A DNA stretch of 64,000 nucleotides from Xylocopa sonorina (GCF_050948175.1 NW_027490092.1:2914001-2978000), one strand, 5' to 3'. Positions 12,041 to 27,719 are shown, counted from the first letter of the stretch. Numbers and translations: made by a program. Notes: generated from the sequence alone by a model not told the origin.

Positions 12041-13874
12041 CTCATTTCTATGTTTCATGGTAAGATATAACATGATTTGCGAAGTGTTATGTATACCTCG
12101 TCTACACTTCAAATGAATGTGAATGCGACACTTCCTTGCAAGGAAATAGCGTTTGCATATGTCTACGTATCGAAGCAATAGAGTTCAAATGCTTCTTAAA
12201 ACGAGATATTGCATCTCATATCTATGTTTCATGATAAGATATAATATTCATTGCGAAGTGTTATGCTTTTCCTCGTCTACGGTTCAAATGAATGTAAATG
12301 CGACACTTCCTTGCAAGGAAATAGCGTTTTCAAATGTCTACCTATCGTAGCAATAGTGCTCTAATTCTTCTTAAAACGCGATATCGCATCTCATTTCTAT
12401 GTTTCATGGTAAGGTATAATATGATTTGCGAAGTGTTATGTATTCCTCGTCTACACTTCAAATGAATGTAAATGCGACACTTCCTTGCAAGGAAATAGCG
12501 CTTGCAGATGTCTACGTATCGTAGCAATGGATTTCTGATGCTTCTTAAAACGCGATATCGCATCTCATTTCTATGTTTTATGGTAAGATATAATATGATT
12601 TGCGAAGTGTTATGTATTTCTCGTCTACACTTCAAATGAATGTAAATGCGACACTTCCTTGCAAGGAAATAGCGTTTGCAGATGTCTACGTATCGTAGCA
12701 ATGGATTTCTGATGCTTCTTAAAACGCGATATCGCATCTCATTTCTATGTTTTATGGTAAGATATAATATGATTTGCGAAGTGTTATGTATTCCTCGTCT
12801 ACACTTCAAATGAATGTAAATGCGACACTTCCTTGCTAGGAAATAGCGTCTGCAGATGTCTACCTATCGTAGCAATGGTGTTCTAATGCTTCTTAAAACG
12901 CGATATCGCATCTCCTTTCTATATTTCATGGTAAGATATAATATGATTTGCGAAGTGTTATGTATTCCTCGCCTACACTTCAAGTGAATGTAAATGCGAC
13001 ACTTCCTTGCAAGGAAATAGCGTTTGCAGATGTCTACGTGTCGAAGCAATAGAGTTCTAATGCTTCTTACAACGCGATATCGCATCTCATATCTATGTTT
13101 CATGGTAAGATATAACATGATTTGCGAAGTGTTATGTATACCTCGTCTACACTTCAAATGAATGTGAATGCGACACTTCCTTGCAAGGAAATAGCGTTTG
13201 CATATGTCTACGTATCGAAGCAATAGAGTTCAAATGCCTCTTAAAACGAGATATCGCATCTCATTTCTATGTTTTATGGTAAGATATAATATGATTTGCG
13301 AAGTGTTATGTATTCCTCGTCTACACTTCAAATGAATGTAAATGCGACACTTCCTTGCTAGGAAATAGCGTCTGCAGATGTCTACCTATCGTAGCAATGG
13401 TGTTCTAATGCTTCTTAAAACGCGATATCGCATCTCATTTCTATGTTTCATGGTAAGGTATAATATGATTTGCGAAGTGTTATGTATTCCTCGTCTACAC
13501 TTCAAATGAATGTAAATGCGACACTTCCTTGCAAGGAAATAGCGCTTGCAGATGTCTACGTATCGTAGCAATGGATTTCTGATGCTTCTTAGAACGCGAT
13601 ATCGCATCTCATTTCTATGTTTTATGGTAAGATATAATATGATTTGCGAAGTGTTATGTATTTCTCGTCTACACTTCAAATGAATGTAAATGCGACACTT
13701 CCTTGCAAGGAAATAGCGTTTGCAGATGTCTACGTATCGTAGCAATGGATTTCTGATGCTTCTTAAAACGCGATATCGCATCTCATTTCTATGTTTTATG
13801 GTAAGATATAATATGATTTGCGAAGTGTTATGTATTCCTCGTCTACACTTCAAATGAATGTAAATGCGACACTT

Positions 13875-14825
13875 CCTTGCAGGGAAATAGCGTTTGCAGA
13901 TGTCTACGTATCGAAGCAATAGAGTTCAAATGCTTCTTAAAACGAGATATTGCATCTCATATCTACGTTTCATGATAAGATATAATATACATTGCGAAGT
14001 GTTATGCATTCCTCGTCTACGATTCAAATGAAAGTAAATGCGACACTTCCTTGCAAGGAAATAGCGTTTGCGGATGTCTACGTATCGTAGCAATAGATTT
14101 CTAATGCTTCTTAAAACGCGATATCGCACCGCATTTCTATGTTTCATGGTAAGATATAATATGATTTGCGAAGTGTTATGTATTCCTCGTCTACACCTCA
14201 AATGAATGTAAATGCGACACTTCCTTGCAGGGAAATAGCGTTTGCAGATGTCTACGTATCGAAGCAATAGAGTTCAAATGCTTCTTAAAACGAGATATTG
14301 CATCTCATATCTATGTTTCATGATAAGATATAATATTCATTGCGAAGTGTTATGCATTCCTCGTCTACGATTCAAATGAATGTAAATGCGACACTTCCTT
14401 GCAAGGAAATAGCGTTTGCAGATGTCTACGTATCGAAGCAATAGTGTTCTAAAGCTTCTTAAATCGCGATATCGCATCTCATTTCTATGTTTCATGGTAA
14501 GATATAATATGATTTGCGAAGTATCACGTATTCCCCGTCTACACTTCAAATGAATGTAAATGCGACACTTCCTTGCAAGGAAATAGCGTTTGCAGATGTC
14601 TACGTATCGTAGCAATAGAGTTCTAATGCTTCTTAGAACGCGATATCGCATCTCATTTCTATGTTTCATGGTAAGATATAATATGATTTGCGAAGTGTTA
14701 TGTATTCCTCGTCTACACTTCAAATGAATGTAAATGCGACACTCGCTCGCTAGGAAATAGCGTTTGCAGATGTCTACGTATCGTAGCAATAGAGTTCTAA
14801 TGCTTCTTAAAACGCGATATCGCAT
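13875..14825. repeat. 16-monomer-spaced duplication, copy 2
   Basis: Partner of 11090-12040, with the same rare variants in the same order. At about 14828 the sequence switches to CATCTCCTTTCTATATTTC, a variant also seen near 12910, so the right edge is another exchange junction. A further duplicate nearby joins 12360-12840 to about 13404-13880 at a six-monomer shift (shared GTATTTCTCG near 12612 and 13656). It matches again at about 15144-15620. Confidence 0.72.
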
Positions 14826-17800
14826 CTCCTTTCTATATTTCATGGTAAGATATAATATGATTTGCGAAGTGTTATGTATTCCTCGTCAACACTTCAACAG
14901 TATGTAAATGCGACACTTCCTTGCAAGGAAATAGCGTTTGCAGATGTCTACGTATCGAAGCAATAGAGTTCTTATGATACTTAAAACGCGATATCGCATC
15001 TCATTTCTATGTTTCATGGTAAGATATAACATGATTTGCGAAGTGTCATGTATTCCTCGTCTACACTTCAAATGAATGTGAATGCGATACTTCCTTGCAA
15101 GGAAATAGCGTTTGCAAATGTCTACCTATCGTAGCAATAGTGTTCTAATTCTTCTTAAAACGCGATATCGCATCTCATTTCTATGTTTCATGGTAAGGTA
15201 TAATATGATTTGCGAAGTGTTATGTATTCCTCGTCTACACTTCAAATGAATGTAAATGCGACACTTCCTTGCAAGGAAATAGCGCTTGCAGATGTCTACG
15301 TATCGTAGCAATGGATTTCTGATGCTTCTTAAAACGCGATATCGCATCTCATTTCTATGTTTTATGGTAAGATATAATATGATTTGCGAAGTGTTATGTA
15401 TTCCTCGTCTACACTTCAAATGAATGTAAATGCGACACTTCCTTGCAAGGAAATAGCGTTTGCAGATGTCTACGTATCGTAGCAATGGATTTCTGATGCT
15501 TCTTAAAACGCGATATCGCATCTCATTTCTATGTTTTATGGTAAGATATAATATGATTTGCGAAGTGTTATGTATTCCTCGTCTACACTTCAAATGAATG
15601 TAAATGCGACACTTCCTTGCTAGGAAATAGCGTCTGCAGATGTCTACCTATCGTAGCAATAGTGTTCTAATTCTTCTTAAAACGCGATATCGCATCTCAT
15701 TTTTATGTTTCATGGTAACGTATAATATGATTTGCGAAGTGTTATGCATTCCTCGTCTACGATTCAAATGAAGGTAAATGCGTCACTTCCTTGCTAGGAA
15801 ATAGCGTCTGCAGATGTCTAGGTATCGTAGCAATAGAGTTCTAATGCTTCTTCAAACGCGATATCGCATCTCATTTCTATGTTTCCTGGTAAGATGTAAT
15901 ATGATTTGCGAAGTGTCATGTATTCCTCGTCTACACATCAAATGAATGTAAATGCGACAGTTCCTTGCTAGGAAATAGCGTCTGCAGATGTCTACGTATC
16001 GAAGCAATAGAGTTCAAATGCTTCTTAAAACGAGATACTGCATCTCATATCTATGTTTCATGATAAGATATAATATTCATTGCGAAGTGTTATGTATTCC
16101 TCGCCTACACTTCAAGTGAATGTAAATGCGGCACTTCCTTGCAAGGAAATAGCGTTTGCAGATGTCTACGTATCGAAGCAATAGAGTTCTAATGCTTCTT
16201 ACAACGCGATATCGCATCTCATTTCTATGTTTCATGGTAAGATATAACATGATTTGCGAAGTGTTATGTATACCTCGTCTACACTTCAAATGAATGTGAA
16301 TGCGACACTTCCTTGCAAGGAAATAGCGTTTGCAGATGTCTACGTATCGAAGCAATAGAGTTCAAATGCTTCTTAAAACGAGATATTGCATCTCATATTT
16401 ATGTTTCATGATAAGATATAATATTCATTGCGAAGTGTTATGCTTTTCCTCGTCTACGGTTCAAATGAATGTAAATGCGACACTTCCTTGCAAGGAAATA
16501 GCGTTTGCAATTGTCTACCTATCGTAGCAATAGTGTTCTAATTCTTCTTAAAACGCGATATCGCATCTCATTTCTATGTTTCATGGTAAGGTATAATATG
16601 ATTTGCGAAGTGTTATGTATTCCTCGTCTACACTTCAAATGAATGTAAATGCGACACTTCCTTGCAAGGAAATAGCGTTTGCAGATGTCTACGTATCGTA
16701 GCAATGGATTTCTGATGCTTCTTAAAACGCGATATCGCATCTCATTTCTATGTTTTATGGTAAGATATAATATGATTTGCGAAGTGTTATGTATTCCTCG
16801 TCTACACTTCAAATGAATGTAAATGCGACACTTCCTTGCTAGGAAATAGCGTCTGCAGATGTCTACCTATCGTAGCAATAGAGTTCTAATTCTTCTTAAA
16901 ACGCGATATCGCATCTCATTTCTATGTTTCATGGTAAGATGTAACATGATTTGCGAAGTGTTATGTATTCCTCGTCTACACTTCAAATGAATGTAAATGC
17001 GACACTTCCTTGCTAGGTAATAGCGTCTGCAGATGTCTAGGTATCATAGCAATAGAGTTCTAATGCTTCTTAAAACGCGATATCGCATCTCATTTCTATG
17101 TTTCATGGTAAGATATAATATGATTTGCAAAGTGTTACGTATTCCACGTCTACACTTCAAATGAATGTAAATGCGACACTTCCTTGCAAGGAAATAGCGT
17201 TTGCAGATGTCTACGTATCGAAGCAATAGTGTTCAAATGCTTCTTAAAACGAGATATTGCATCTCATATCTATGCTTCATGATAAGATATAATATTCATT
17301 GCGAATTGTTATGCTTTTCCTCGTCTACGGTTCAAATGAATGTAAATGCGACACTTCCTTGCAAGGAAATAGCGTTTGCAGATGTCTACGTATCGTAGCA
17401 ATAGAGTTCATATGATTCTCAAAACGCGATATCGCATCTCATTTCTATGTTTCATGGTAAGATATAACATGATTTGCGATGTGTTATGTATTCCTCGTCT
17501 ACACTTCAAATGAATGTGAATGCCATACTTGCTCGCTAGGAAATAGCGTTTGCAGATGTCTACGTATCGTAGCAATAGCTTTCTAATGCTTCCTAAAACG
17601 CGATATCGCATCTCATTTCTATGTTTCATGGTAAGATGTAATATGATTTGCGAAGTGTTATGTATTCCTCGTCTACATTTCAAATGAATGTAAATGCGAC
17701 ACTTCCTCGCTCGGAAATAGCGTCTGCTGATGTCTAGGTATGGTAGCAATAGATTTCTAATGCTTTTTAAAACGCGATATCGCATCTCATTTCTATGTTT

Positions 17801-17840
17801 CATGGTAAGATATAATATGATTTGCGAAGTGTCATGAATT
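14826..17840. repeat. Mosaic satellite section
   Basis: A mix of class B runs with CAATGGATTTCTGATGC and class A monomers, including A4 copies at about 16443 and 17312 (870 bp apart, five monomers). A private variant is TATGTAAATG after CTTCAACAG near 14900. No single higher-order unit explains the section. It reads as patches shared with 12-13 kb and 21 kb. Confidence 0.65.
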
Positions 17841-20760
17841 CCTCGTCTACACTTCAAATGAATGTAAATGCGACACTTCCTTGCTAGGAAATAGCGTCTG
17901 CAGATGTCTACGTATCGAAGCAATGGAGTTTAAATGCTTCTTAAAACGAGATACTGCATCTCATATCTATGTTTTATGATAAGATATAATATTCATAGCG
18001 AAGTGTTATGCATTCCTCGACTACGATTCAAATGAATGTAAATGCGACACTTCCTTGCAAGGTAATAGCGTTTGCAGATGTCTACGTATCGTAGCAATAG
18101 ACTTCTAATGCTTCTTAAAACGCGATATCGTATCTCATTTCTATGTTTCATGGTAAGATGTAATATGATTTGCGAAGTGTTATGTATTCCTCGTCTACAC
18201 TTCAAATGAGTGTAAATGCGACACTTCCTTGCAAGGAAGTAGCGTTTGCAGATGTCTACGTATCGTAGCAATAGAGGTCATATGATTCTTAAAACGCGAT
18301 ATCGCATCTCATTTCTATGTTTCATGGTAAGATATAACATGATATGCGAAGTGTTATGTATTCCTCGTCTACACTTCAAATGAATGTAAATGCGACACTT
18401 CCTTGCAAGGAAATAGCGTTTGCAGATGTCTAGGTATCGTAGCAATAGGGTTTTAATGCTTCTTAAAACGCGATATCGCATCTCATTTCTATGTTTCATG
18501 GTAAGATGTAATATGATTTGCGAAGTGTTATGTATTCCTCGTCTACACTTCAAATTAATGTAAATGCGACACTTCCTTGTAAGGAAATTGCGTTTGCAGA
18601 TGTCTACGTATCGAAGCAATAGATTTCAAATGCTTCTTAAAACGAGATACTGCATCTCATATCTATGTTTCATGATAAGATATAATATTCATTGCGAAGT
18701 GTTATGCATTCCTCGTCTACGATTCAAATGAAAGTAAATGCGACACTTCCTTGCAAGGAAATAGCGTTTGCAGATGTCTACGTATCGAAGCAATAGAGTT
18801 CAAATGCTTCTTAAAACGAGATACTGCATCTCATATCTATGTTTCATGATAAGATATAATATTCATTGCGAAGTGTTATGCATTCCTCGTCTACGATTCA
18901 AATGAAAGTAAATGCGACACTTCCTTGCAAGGAAATAGCGTTTGCAGATGTCTACGTATCGTAGCAATAGATTTCTAATGCTTCTTAAAACGCGATATCG
19001 CATCTCATTTCTATGTTTCATGGTAAGATGTAATATGATTTGCGAAGTGTTATGTATTCCTCGTCTACACTTCAAATGAATGTAAATGCGACACTTCCTT
19101 GCAATGAAATAGCGTTTGCAGATGTCTACGTATCGTAGGAATAGATTTCTAATGCTTCTTAAAACGCGATATCGCATCTCATTTCTATGTTTCATGGTAA
19201 GATATAACATGATTTGCGAAGTGTTATGTATTCCTCGTCTACACTTCAAATGAATGTAAATGCGACACTTCCTTGCTAGGAAATAGCGTCTGCAGATGTC
19301 TAGGTATCGTAGCAATAGAGTTTTAATGCTTCTTAAAACGCGATATCGCATCTCATTTCTATGTTTCATGGTAAGATGTAATATGATTTGCGAAGTGTTA
19401 TGTATTCCTCGTCTACACTTCAAATTAATGTAAATGCGACACTTCCTTGTAAGGAAATAGCGTTTGCAGATGTCTACGTATCGAAGCAATAGAGTTCAAA
19501 TGCTTCTTAAAAGGAGATACTGCATCTCATATCTATGTTTCATGATAAGATATAATATTCATTGCGAAGTGTTATGCATTCCTCGTCTACGATTCAAATG
19601 AAAGTAATTGCGACACTTCCTTGCAAGGAAATAGCGTTTGCAGATGTCTACGTATCGAAGCAATAGAGTTCAAATGCTTCTTAAAACGAGATATTGCATC
19701 TCATATCTATGTTTCATGATAAGATATAATATTCATTGCGAAGTGTTATGCTTTTCCTCGTCTACGGTTCAAATGAATGTAAATGCGACACTTCCTTGCA
19801 AGGAAATAGCGTTTGCAAATGTCTACCTATCGTAGCAATAGTGTTCTAATTCTTCTTAAAACGCGATATCGCATCTCATTTCTATGTTTCATGGTAAGGT
19901 ATAATATGATTTGCGAAGTGTTATGTATTCCTCGTCTACACTTCAAATGAATGTAAATGCGACACTTCCTTGCAAGGAAATAGCGTTTGCAGATGTCTAC
20001 GTATCGAAGCAATAGAGTTTAAATGCTTCTTAAAACGAGGTACTGCATCTCATATCTATGTTTTATGATAAGATATAATATTCATAGCGAAGTGTTATGC
20101 ATTCCTCGACTACGATTCAAATGAATGTAAATGCGACACTTCCTTGCCAGGAAATAGCCTTTGCAGATGTCTACGTATCGTAGCAATAGATTTCTAATGC
20201 TTCTTAAAACGCGATATCGCATCTCATTTCTATGTTTCATGGTAAGATGTAATATGATTTGCGAAGTGTTATGTATTCCTCGTCTACACTTCAAATGAAT
20301 GTAAATGCGACACTTCCTTGCAAGGAAATAGCGTTTGCAGATGTCTACGTATCGTAGCAATAGATTTCTAATGCTTCTTAAAACGCGATATCGCATCTCA
20401 TTTCTATGTTTCATGGTAAGATGTAATATGATTTGCGAAGTGTTATGTATTCCTCGTCTACACTTCAAATGAATGTAAATGCGACACTTCCTTGCTAGGA
20501 AATAGCGTCTGCAGATGTCTACCTATCGTAGCAATAGTGTTCTAATTCTTCTTAAAACGCGATATCGCATCCCATTTCTATGTTTCATGGTAAGGTATAA
20601 TGTGATTTGCGTAGTGTTATGTATTCCTCGTCTACACTTCAAATGAATGTAAATGCGACACTTCCTTGCAAGGAAATAGCGTTTGCAGATGTCTACGTAT
20701 CGTTGCAATGGATTTCTCATGCTTCTTAAAACGCGATATCGCATCTCATTTCTATGTTTT
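17840..20760. repeat. Higher-order repeat, partial upstream copy
   Basis: Matches about 24803-27723 at a constant shift of 6,963 bp (40 monomers plus three extra bases). Shared diagnostic features are CAAGGAAGTAGCG with GAGGTCATATG (18234 and 25197), GATATGCGAAG (18351 and 25314), TGCAATGAAATAGCG (19104 and 26067) and AAAAGGAGATAC (19509 and 26472). Several differences (for example near 18062, 18103, 18113 and 19207) show this copy is somewhat more diverged than the copies downstream. Confidence 0.82.
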
Positions 20761-23716
20761 ATGGTAAGATATAATATAATTTGCGAAGTGTTATTTATTC
20801 CTCGTCTACGCTTCAAATGAATGTAAATGCGACACTTCCTTGCAAGGAAATAGCGTTTGCAGATGTCTACGTATCGAAGCAATAGAGTTCAAATGCTTCT
20901 TAAAACGAGATACTGCATCTCACATCTATGTTTCATGATAAGATATAGTATTCATTGCGAAGTGTTATGCATTCCTCGTTTACGATTCAAATGAAAGTAA
21001 ATCCGACACTTCCTTCCAAGGAAATAGCGTTTGCAGATGTCTACGTATCGGAGCAATAGACTTCAAATGCTTCTTAAAACGAGATATTGCATCTCATATC
21101 TATGTTTCATGATAAGATATAATATTCATTGCGAAGTGTTATGCTTTTCCTCGTCTACGGTTCAAATGAATGTAAATGCGACACTTCCTTGCAAGGAAAT
21201 AGCGTTTGCAAATGTCTACCTATCGTAGCAATAGTGTTCTAATTCTTCTTAAAACGCGATATCGCATCTCATTTCTATGTTTCATGGTAAGGTATAATAT
21301 GATTTGCGAAGTGTTATGTATTCCTCGTCTACACTTCAAATGAATGTAAATGCGACACTTCCTTGCAAGGAAATAGCGTTTGCAGATGTCTACGTATCGT
21401 AGCAATGGATTTCTGATGCTTCTTAAAACGCGATATCGCATCTCATTTCTATGTTTTATGGTAAGATATAATATGATTTGCGAAGTGTTATGTATTCCTC
21501 GTCTACACTTCAAATGAATGTAAATGCGACACTTCCTTGCAAGGAAATAGCGTTTGCAGATGTCTACGTATCGAAGTAATAGAGTTCAAATGCTTCTTAA
21601 AACGAGATATTGCATCTCATATCTATGTTTCATGATAATATATAATATTCATTGCGAATTATTATGTATTCCTCGTCTAGACTTAAAATGAATGTAAATG
21701 CGACACTTCCTTGCCAGGAAATAGCGTCTGCAGATGTCTACGTATCGAAGCAATAGAGTTTAAATGCTTCTTAAAACGAGATACTGCATCTCATATCTAT
21801 GTTTTATGATAAGATATAATATTCATAGCGAAGTGTTATGCATTCCTCGACTACGATTCAAATGAATGTAAATGCGACACTTCCTTGTAAGGAAATAGCG
21901 TTTGCAGATGTCTACGTATCGTAGCAATAGATTTCTAATGCTTCTTAAAACGCGATATCGCATCTCATTTCTATGTTTCATGGTAAGATATAATATGATT
22001 TGCGAAGTGTCATGTATTCCTCGTCTACACTTCAAATGAATGTAAATGCGACACTACCTTGCTAGGAAATAGCGTCTGCAGATGTCTACGTATCGAAGCA
22101 ATAGAGTTTAAATGCTTCTTAAAACGAGATACTGCATCTCATATCTATGTTTTATGATAAGATATAATATTCATAGCGAAGTGTTATGCATTCCTCGACT
22201 ACGATTCAAATGAATGTAAATGCGACACTTCCTTGTAAGGAAATAGCGTTTGCAGATGTCTACGTATCGTAACAATAGAATTCTAATGCTTCTTAAAACG
22301 CGATATCGCATCTCATTTCTATGTTTCATGGTAAGATGTATTATGATTTGCGAAGTGTTATGTATTCCTCGTCTACACTTCAAATGAATGTAAATGCGAC
22401 ACTTCCTTGCTAGGAAATAGCGTCTGCAGATGTCTAGGTATCGTAGCAATAGAGTTTTAATTCTTCTTAAAACGCGATATCGCATCTCATTTCTATGTTT
22501 CATGGTAAGATGTAATATGATTTGCGAAGTGTTATGTATTCCTCGTCTACACTTCAAATTAATGTAAATGCGACACTTCCTTGCAAGGAAATAGCGTTTG
22601 CAGATATCTACGTATCGAAGCAATAGAGTTCAAATGCTTCTTAAAACGAGATATTGCATCTCATATCTATGTTTCATGATAAGATATAATATTCATTGCG
22701 AAGTGTTATGCTTTTCCTCGTCTACGGTTCAAATGAATGTAAATGCGACACTTCCTTGCAAGGAAATAGCGTTTGCAAATGTCTACCTATCGTAGCAATA
22801 GTGTTCTAATTCTTCTTAAAACGCGATATCGCATCTCATTTCTATGTTTTATGGTAAGGTATAATATGATTTGCGAAGTGTTATGTATTCCTCGTCTACA
22901 CTTCAAATGAATGTAAATGCGACACTTCCTTGCAGGGAAATAGCGTTTGCAGATGTCTACGTATCGTAGCAATGGATTTCTGAAGCTTCTTAAAACGCGA
23001 TATCGCATCTCATTTCTATGTTTTATGGTAAGATATAATATGATTTGCGAAGTGTTACGTATTCCTCGTCTACGCTTCAAATGAATGTAAATGCGACACT
23101 TCCTTGCAAGGAAATAGCGTTTGCAGATGTCTACGTATCGAAGCAATAGAGTTCAAATGCTTCTTAAAACGAGATACTGCATCTCATATCTATGTTTCAT
23201 GATAAGATATAATATTCATTGCGAAGTGTTATGCATTCCTCGTCTACGATTCAAATGAAAGTAAATGCGACACTTCCTTGCAAGGAAATAGCGTTTGCAG
23301 ATGTCTACGTATCGAAGCAATAGAGTTCAAATGCTTCTTAAAACGAGATATTGCATCTCATATCTATGTTTCATGATAAGATATAATAATCATTGCGCAT
23401 TATTATGTATTCCTCGTCTAGACTTCAAATGAATGTAATTGCGACACTTCCTTGCCAGGAAATAGCGCCTGCAGATGTCTAGGTATCGTAGCAATAGAGT
23501 TCTAATGCTTCTTAAAACGCGATATCGCATCTCATTTCTATGTTTCATGGTAAGATGTAATATGATTTGCGAAGTGTCATGTATTCCTCGTCTACACTTC
23601 AAATGAATGTAAATGCGGCACTTCCTTGCTAGGAAATAGCGTCTGCAGATGTCTACGTATCGAAGCAATAGAGTTTAAATGCTTCTTAAAACGAGATACT
23701 GCATCTCATATCTATG
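20760..23716. repeat. Mosaic satellite between higher-order copies
   Basis: Contains A4 monomers at about 21146 and 22711, nine monomers apart. It also contains a class A2 pair at about 21830 and 22178 two monomers apart, both with GACACTACCTTGC or TTGTAAGG neighbours. The segment 22787-23146 recurs as a near copy at 24005-24364, seven monomers (1,218 bp) later. Part of this section (about 22380-22850) is reused at 33000-33465. Confidence 0.7.
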
Positions 23717-26700
23717 TTTTATGATAAGATATAATATTCATAGCGAAGTGTTATGCATTCCTCGACTACGATTCAAATGAATGTAAATGCGACACTTCCT
23801 TGCAAGGAAATAGCGTTTGCAGATGTCTACGTATCGTAGCAATAGATTTCTAATGCTTCTTAAAACGCGATATCGCATCTCATTTCTATGTTTCATGGTA
23901 AGATGTAATATGATTTGCGAAGTGTTATGTATTCCTCGTCTACACTTCAAATGAATGTAAATGCGACACTTCCTTGCTAGGAAATAGCGTCTGCAGATGT
24001 CTACCTATCGTAGCAATAGTGTTCTAATTCTTCTTAAAACGCGATATCGCATCCCATTTCTATGTTTCATGGTAAGGTATAATGTGATTTGCGAAGTGTT
24101 ATGTATTCCTCGTCTACACTTCAAATGAAAGTAAATGCGACACTTCCTTGCAAGGAAATAGCGTTTGCAGATGTCTACGTATCGTTGCAATGGATTTCTC
24201 ATGCTTCTTAAAACGCGATATCGCATCTCATTTCTATGTTTTATGGTAAGATATAATATAATTTGCGAAGTGTTATGTATTCCTCGTCTACGCTTCAAAT
24301 GAATGTAAATGCGACACTTCCTTGCAAGGAAATAGCGTTTGCAGATGTCTACGTATCGAAGCAATAGAGTTCAAATGCTTCTTAAAACGAGATACTGCAT
24401 CTCATATCTATGTTTCATGATAAGATATAATATTCATTGCGAAGTGTTATGCATTCCTCGTCTACGATTCAAATGAAAGTAATTGCGACACTTCCTTGCA
24501 AGGAAATAGCGTTTGCAGATGTCTACGTATCGAAGCAATAGAGTTCAAATGCTTCTTAAAACGAGATATTGCATCTCATATCTATGTTTCATGATAAGAT
24601 ATAATATTCATTGCGAATTATTATGTATTCCTCGTCTAGACTTCAAATGAATGTAATTGCGACACTTCCTTGCCAGGAAATAGCGCCTGCAGATGTCTAG
24701 GTATCGTAGCAATAGAGTTCTAATGCTTCTTAAAACGCGATATCGCATCTCATTTCTATGTTTCATGGTAAGATGTAATATGATTTGCGAAGTGTCATGT
24801 ATTCCTCGTCTACACTTCAAATGAATGTAAATGCGACACTTCCTTGCTAGGAAATAGCGTCTGCAGATGTCTACGTATCGAAGCAATAGAGTTTAAATGC
24901 TTCTTAAAACGAGATACTGCATCTCATATCTATGTTTTATGATAAGATATAAAATTCATAGCGAAGTGTTATGCATTCCTCGACTACGATTCAAATGAAT
25001 GTAAATGCGACACTTCCTTGCAAGGAAATAGCGTTTGCAGATGTCTACGTATCGTAGGAATAGATTTCTAATGCTTCTTAAAACGCGATATCGTATCTCA
25101 TTTCTATGTTTCATGGTAAGATGTAATATGATTTGCGAAGTGTTATGTATTCCTCGTCTACACTTCAAATGAGTGTAAATGCGACACTTCCTTGCAAGGA
25201 AGTAGCGTTTGCAGATGTCTACGTATCGTAGCAATAGAGGTCATATGATTCTTAAAACGCGATATCGCATCTCATTTCTATGTTTCATGGTAAGATATAA
25301 CATGATATGCGAAGTGTTATGTATTCCTCGTCTACACTTCAAATGAATGTAAATGCGACACTTCCTTGCAAGGAAATAGCGTTTGCAGATGTCTAGGTAT
25401 CGTAGCAATAGAGTTTTAATGCTTCTTAAAACGCGATATCGCATCTCATTTCTATGTTTCATGGTAAGATGTAATATCATTTGCGAAGTGTTATGTATTC
25501 CTCGTCTACACTTCAAATTAATGTAAATGCGACACTTCCTTGTAAGGAAATTGCGTTTGCAGATGTCTACGTATCGAAGCAATAGATTTCAAATGCTTCT
25601 TAAAACGAGATACTGCATCTCATATCTATGTTTCATGATAAGATATAATATTCATTGCGAAGTGTTATGCATTCCTCGTCTACGATTCAAATGAAAGTAA
25701 ATGCGACACTTCCTTGCAAGGAAATAGCGTTTGCAGATGTCTACGTATCGAAGCAATAGAGTTCAAATGCTTCTTAAAACGAGATACTGCATCTCATATC
25801 TATGTTTCATGATAAGATATAATATTCATTGCGAAGTGTTATGCATTCCTCGTCTACGATTCAAATGAAAGTAAATGCGACACTTCCTTGCAAGGAAATA
25901 GCGTTTGCAGATGTCTACGTATCGTAGCAATAGATTTCTAATGCTTCTTAAAACGCGATATCGCATCTCATTTCTATGTTTCATGGTAAGATGTAATATG
26001 ATTTGCGAAGTGTTATGTATTCCTCGTCTACACTTCAAATGAATGTAAATGCGACACTTCCTTGCAATGAAATAGCGTTTGCAGATGTCTACGTATCGTA
26101 GGAATAGATTTCTAATGCTTCTTAAAACGCGATATCGCATCTCATTTCTATGTTTCATGGTAAGATATAATATGATTTGCGAAGTGTTATGTATTCCTCG
26201 TCTACACTTCAAATGAATGTAAATGCGACACTTCCTTGCTAGGAAATAGCGTCTGCAGATGTCTAGGTATCGTAGCAATAGAGTTTTAATGCTTCTTAAA
26301 ACGCGATATCGCATCTCATTTCTATGTTTCATGGTAAGATGTAATATGATTTGCGAAGTGTTATGTATTCCTCGTCTACACTTCAAATTAATGTAAATGC
26401 GACACTTCCTTGTAAGGAAATAGCGTTTGCAGATGTCTACGTATCGAAGCAATAGAGTTCAAATGCTTCTTAAAAGGAGATACTGCATCTCATATCTATG
26501 TTTCATGATAAGATATAATATTCATTGCGAAGTGTTATGCATTCCTCGTCTACGATTCAAATGAAAGTAATTGCGACACTTCCTTGCAAGGAAATAGCGT
26601 TTGCAGATGTCTACGTATCGAAGCAATAGAGTTCAAATGCTTCTTAAAACGAGATATTGCATCTCATATCTATGTTTCATGATAAGATATAATATTCATT

Positions 26701-27719
26701 GCGAAGTGTTATGCTTTTCCTCGTCTACGGTTCAAATGAATGTAAATGCGACACTTCCTTGCAAGGAAATAGCGTTTGCAAATGTCTACCTATCGTAGCA
26801 ATAGTGTTCTAATTCTTCTTAAAACGCGATATCGCATCTCATTTCTATGTTTCATGGTAAGGTATAATATGATTTGCGAAGTGTTATGTATTCCTCGTCT
26901 ACACTTCAAATGAATGTAAATGCGACACTTCCTTGCAAGGAAATAGCGTTTGCAGATGTCTACGTATCGAAGCAATAGAGTTTAAATGCTTCTTAAAACG
27001 AGGTACTGCATCTCATATCTATGTTTTATGATAAGATATAATATTCATAGCGAAGTGTTATGCATTCCTCGACTACGATTCAAATGAATGTAAATGCGAC
27101 ACTTCCTTGCCAGGAAATAGCCTTTGCAGATGTCTACGTATCGTAGCAATAGATTTCTAATGCTTCTTAAAACGCGATATCGCATCTCATTTCTATGTTT
27201 CATGGTAAGATGTAATATGATTTGCGAAGTGTTATGTATTCCTCGTCTACACTTCAAATGAATGTAAATGCGACACTTCCTTGCAAGGAAATAGCGTTTG
27301 CAGATGTCTACGTATCGTAGCAATAGATTTCTAATGCTTCTTAAAACGCGATATCGCATCTCATTTCTATGTTTCATGGTAAGATGTAATATGATTTGCG
27401 AAGTGTTATGTATTCCTCGTCTACACTTCAAATGAATGTAAATGCGACACTTCCTTGCTAGGAAATAGCGTCTGCAGATGTCTACCTATCGTAGCAATAG
27501 TGTTCTAATTCTTCTTAAAACGCGATATCGCATCCCATTTCTATGTTTCATGGTAAGGTATAATGTGATTTGCGTAGTGTTATGTATTCCTCGTCTACAC
27601 TTCAAATGAATGTAAATGCGACACTTCCTTGCAAGGAAATAGCGTTTGCAGATGTCTACGTATCGTTGCAATGGATTTCTCATGCTTCTTAAAACGCGAT
27701 ATCGCATCTCATTTCTATG
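23717..27719. repeat. Higher-order repeat copy 1 (23 monomers, 4,003 bp)
   Basis: Starts in the A2 monomer at TTTTATGATAAG and repeats at 27720 with a shift of 4,003 bp (23 x 174 + 1). The extra base is an A4 monomer at about 26713. The A-class order through the unit starts with an A2 monomer (23717), followed by A1, A3 (about 24615) and a second A2 with ATAAAATTCATAGCG (24950). After it come a run of class B, several A1, A4 and A2 with CGAGGTACTGC (26998). The copies look near-identical when compared by eye. Confidence 0.88.
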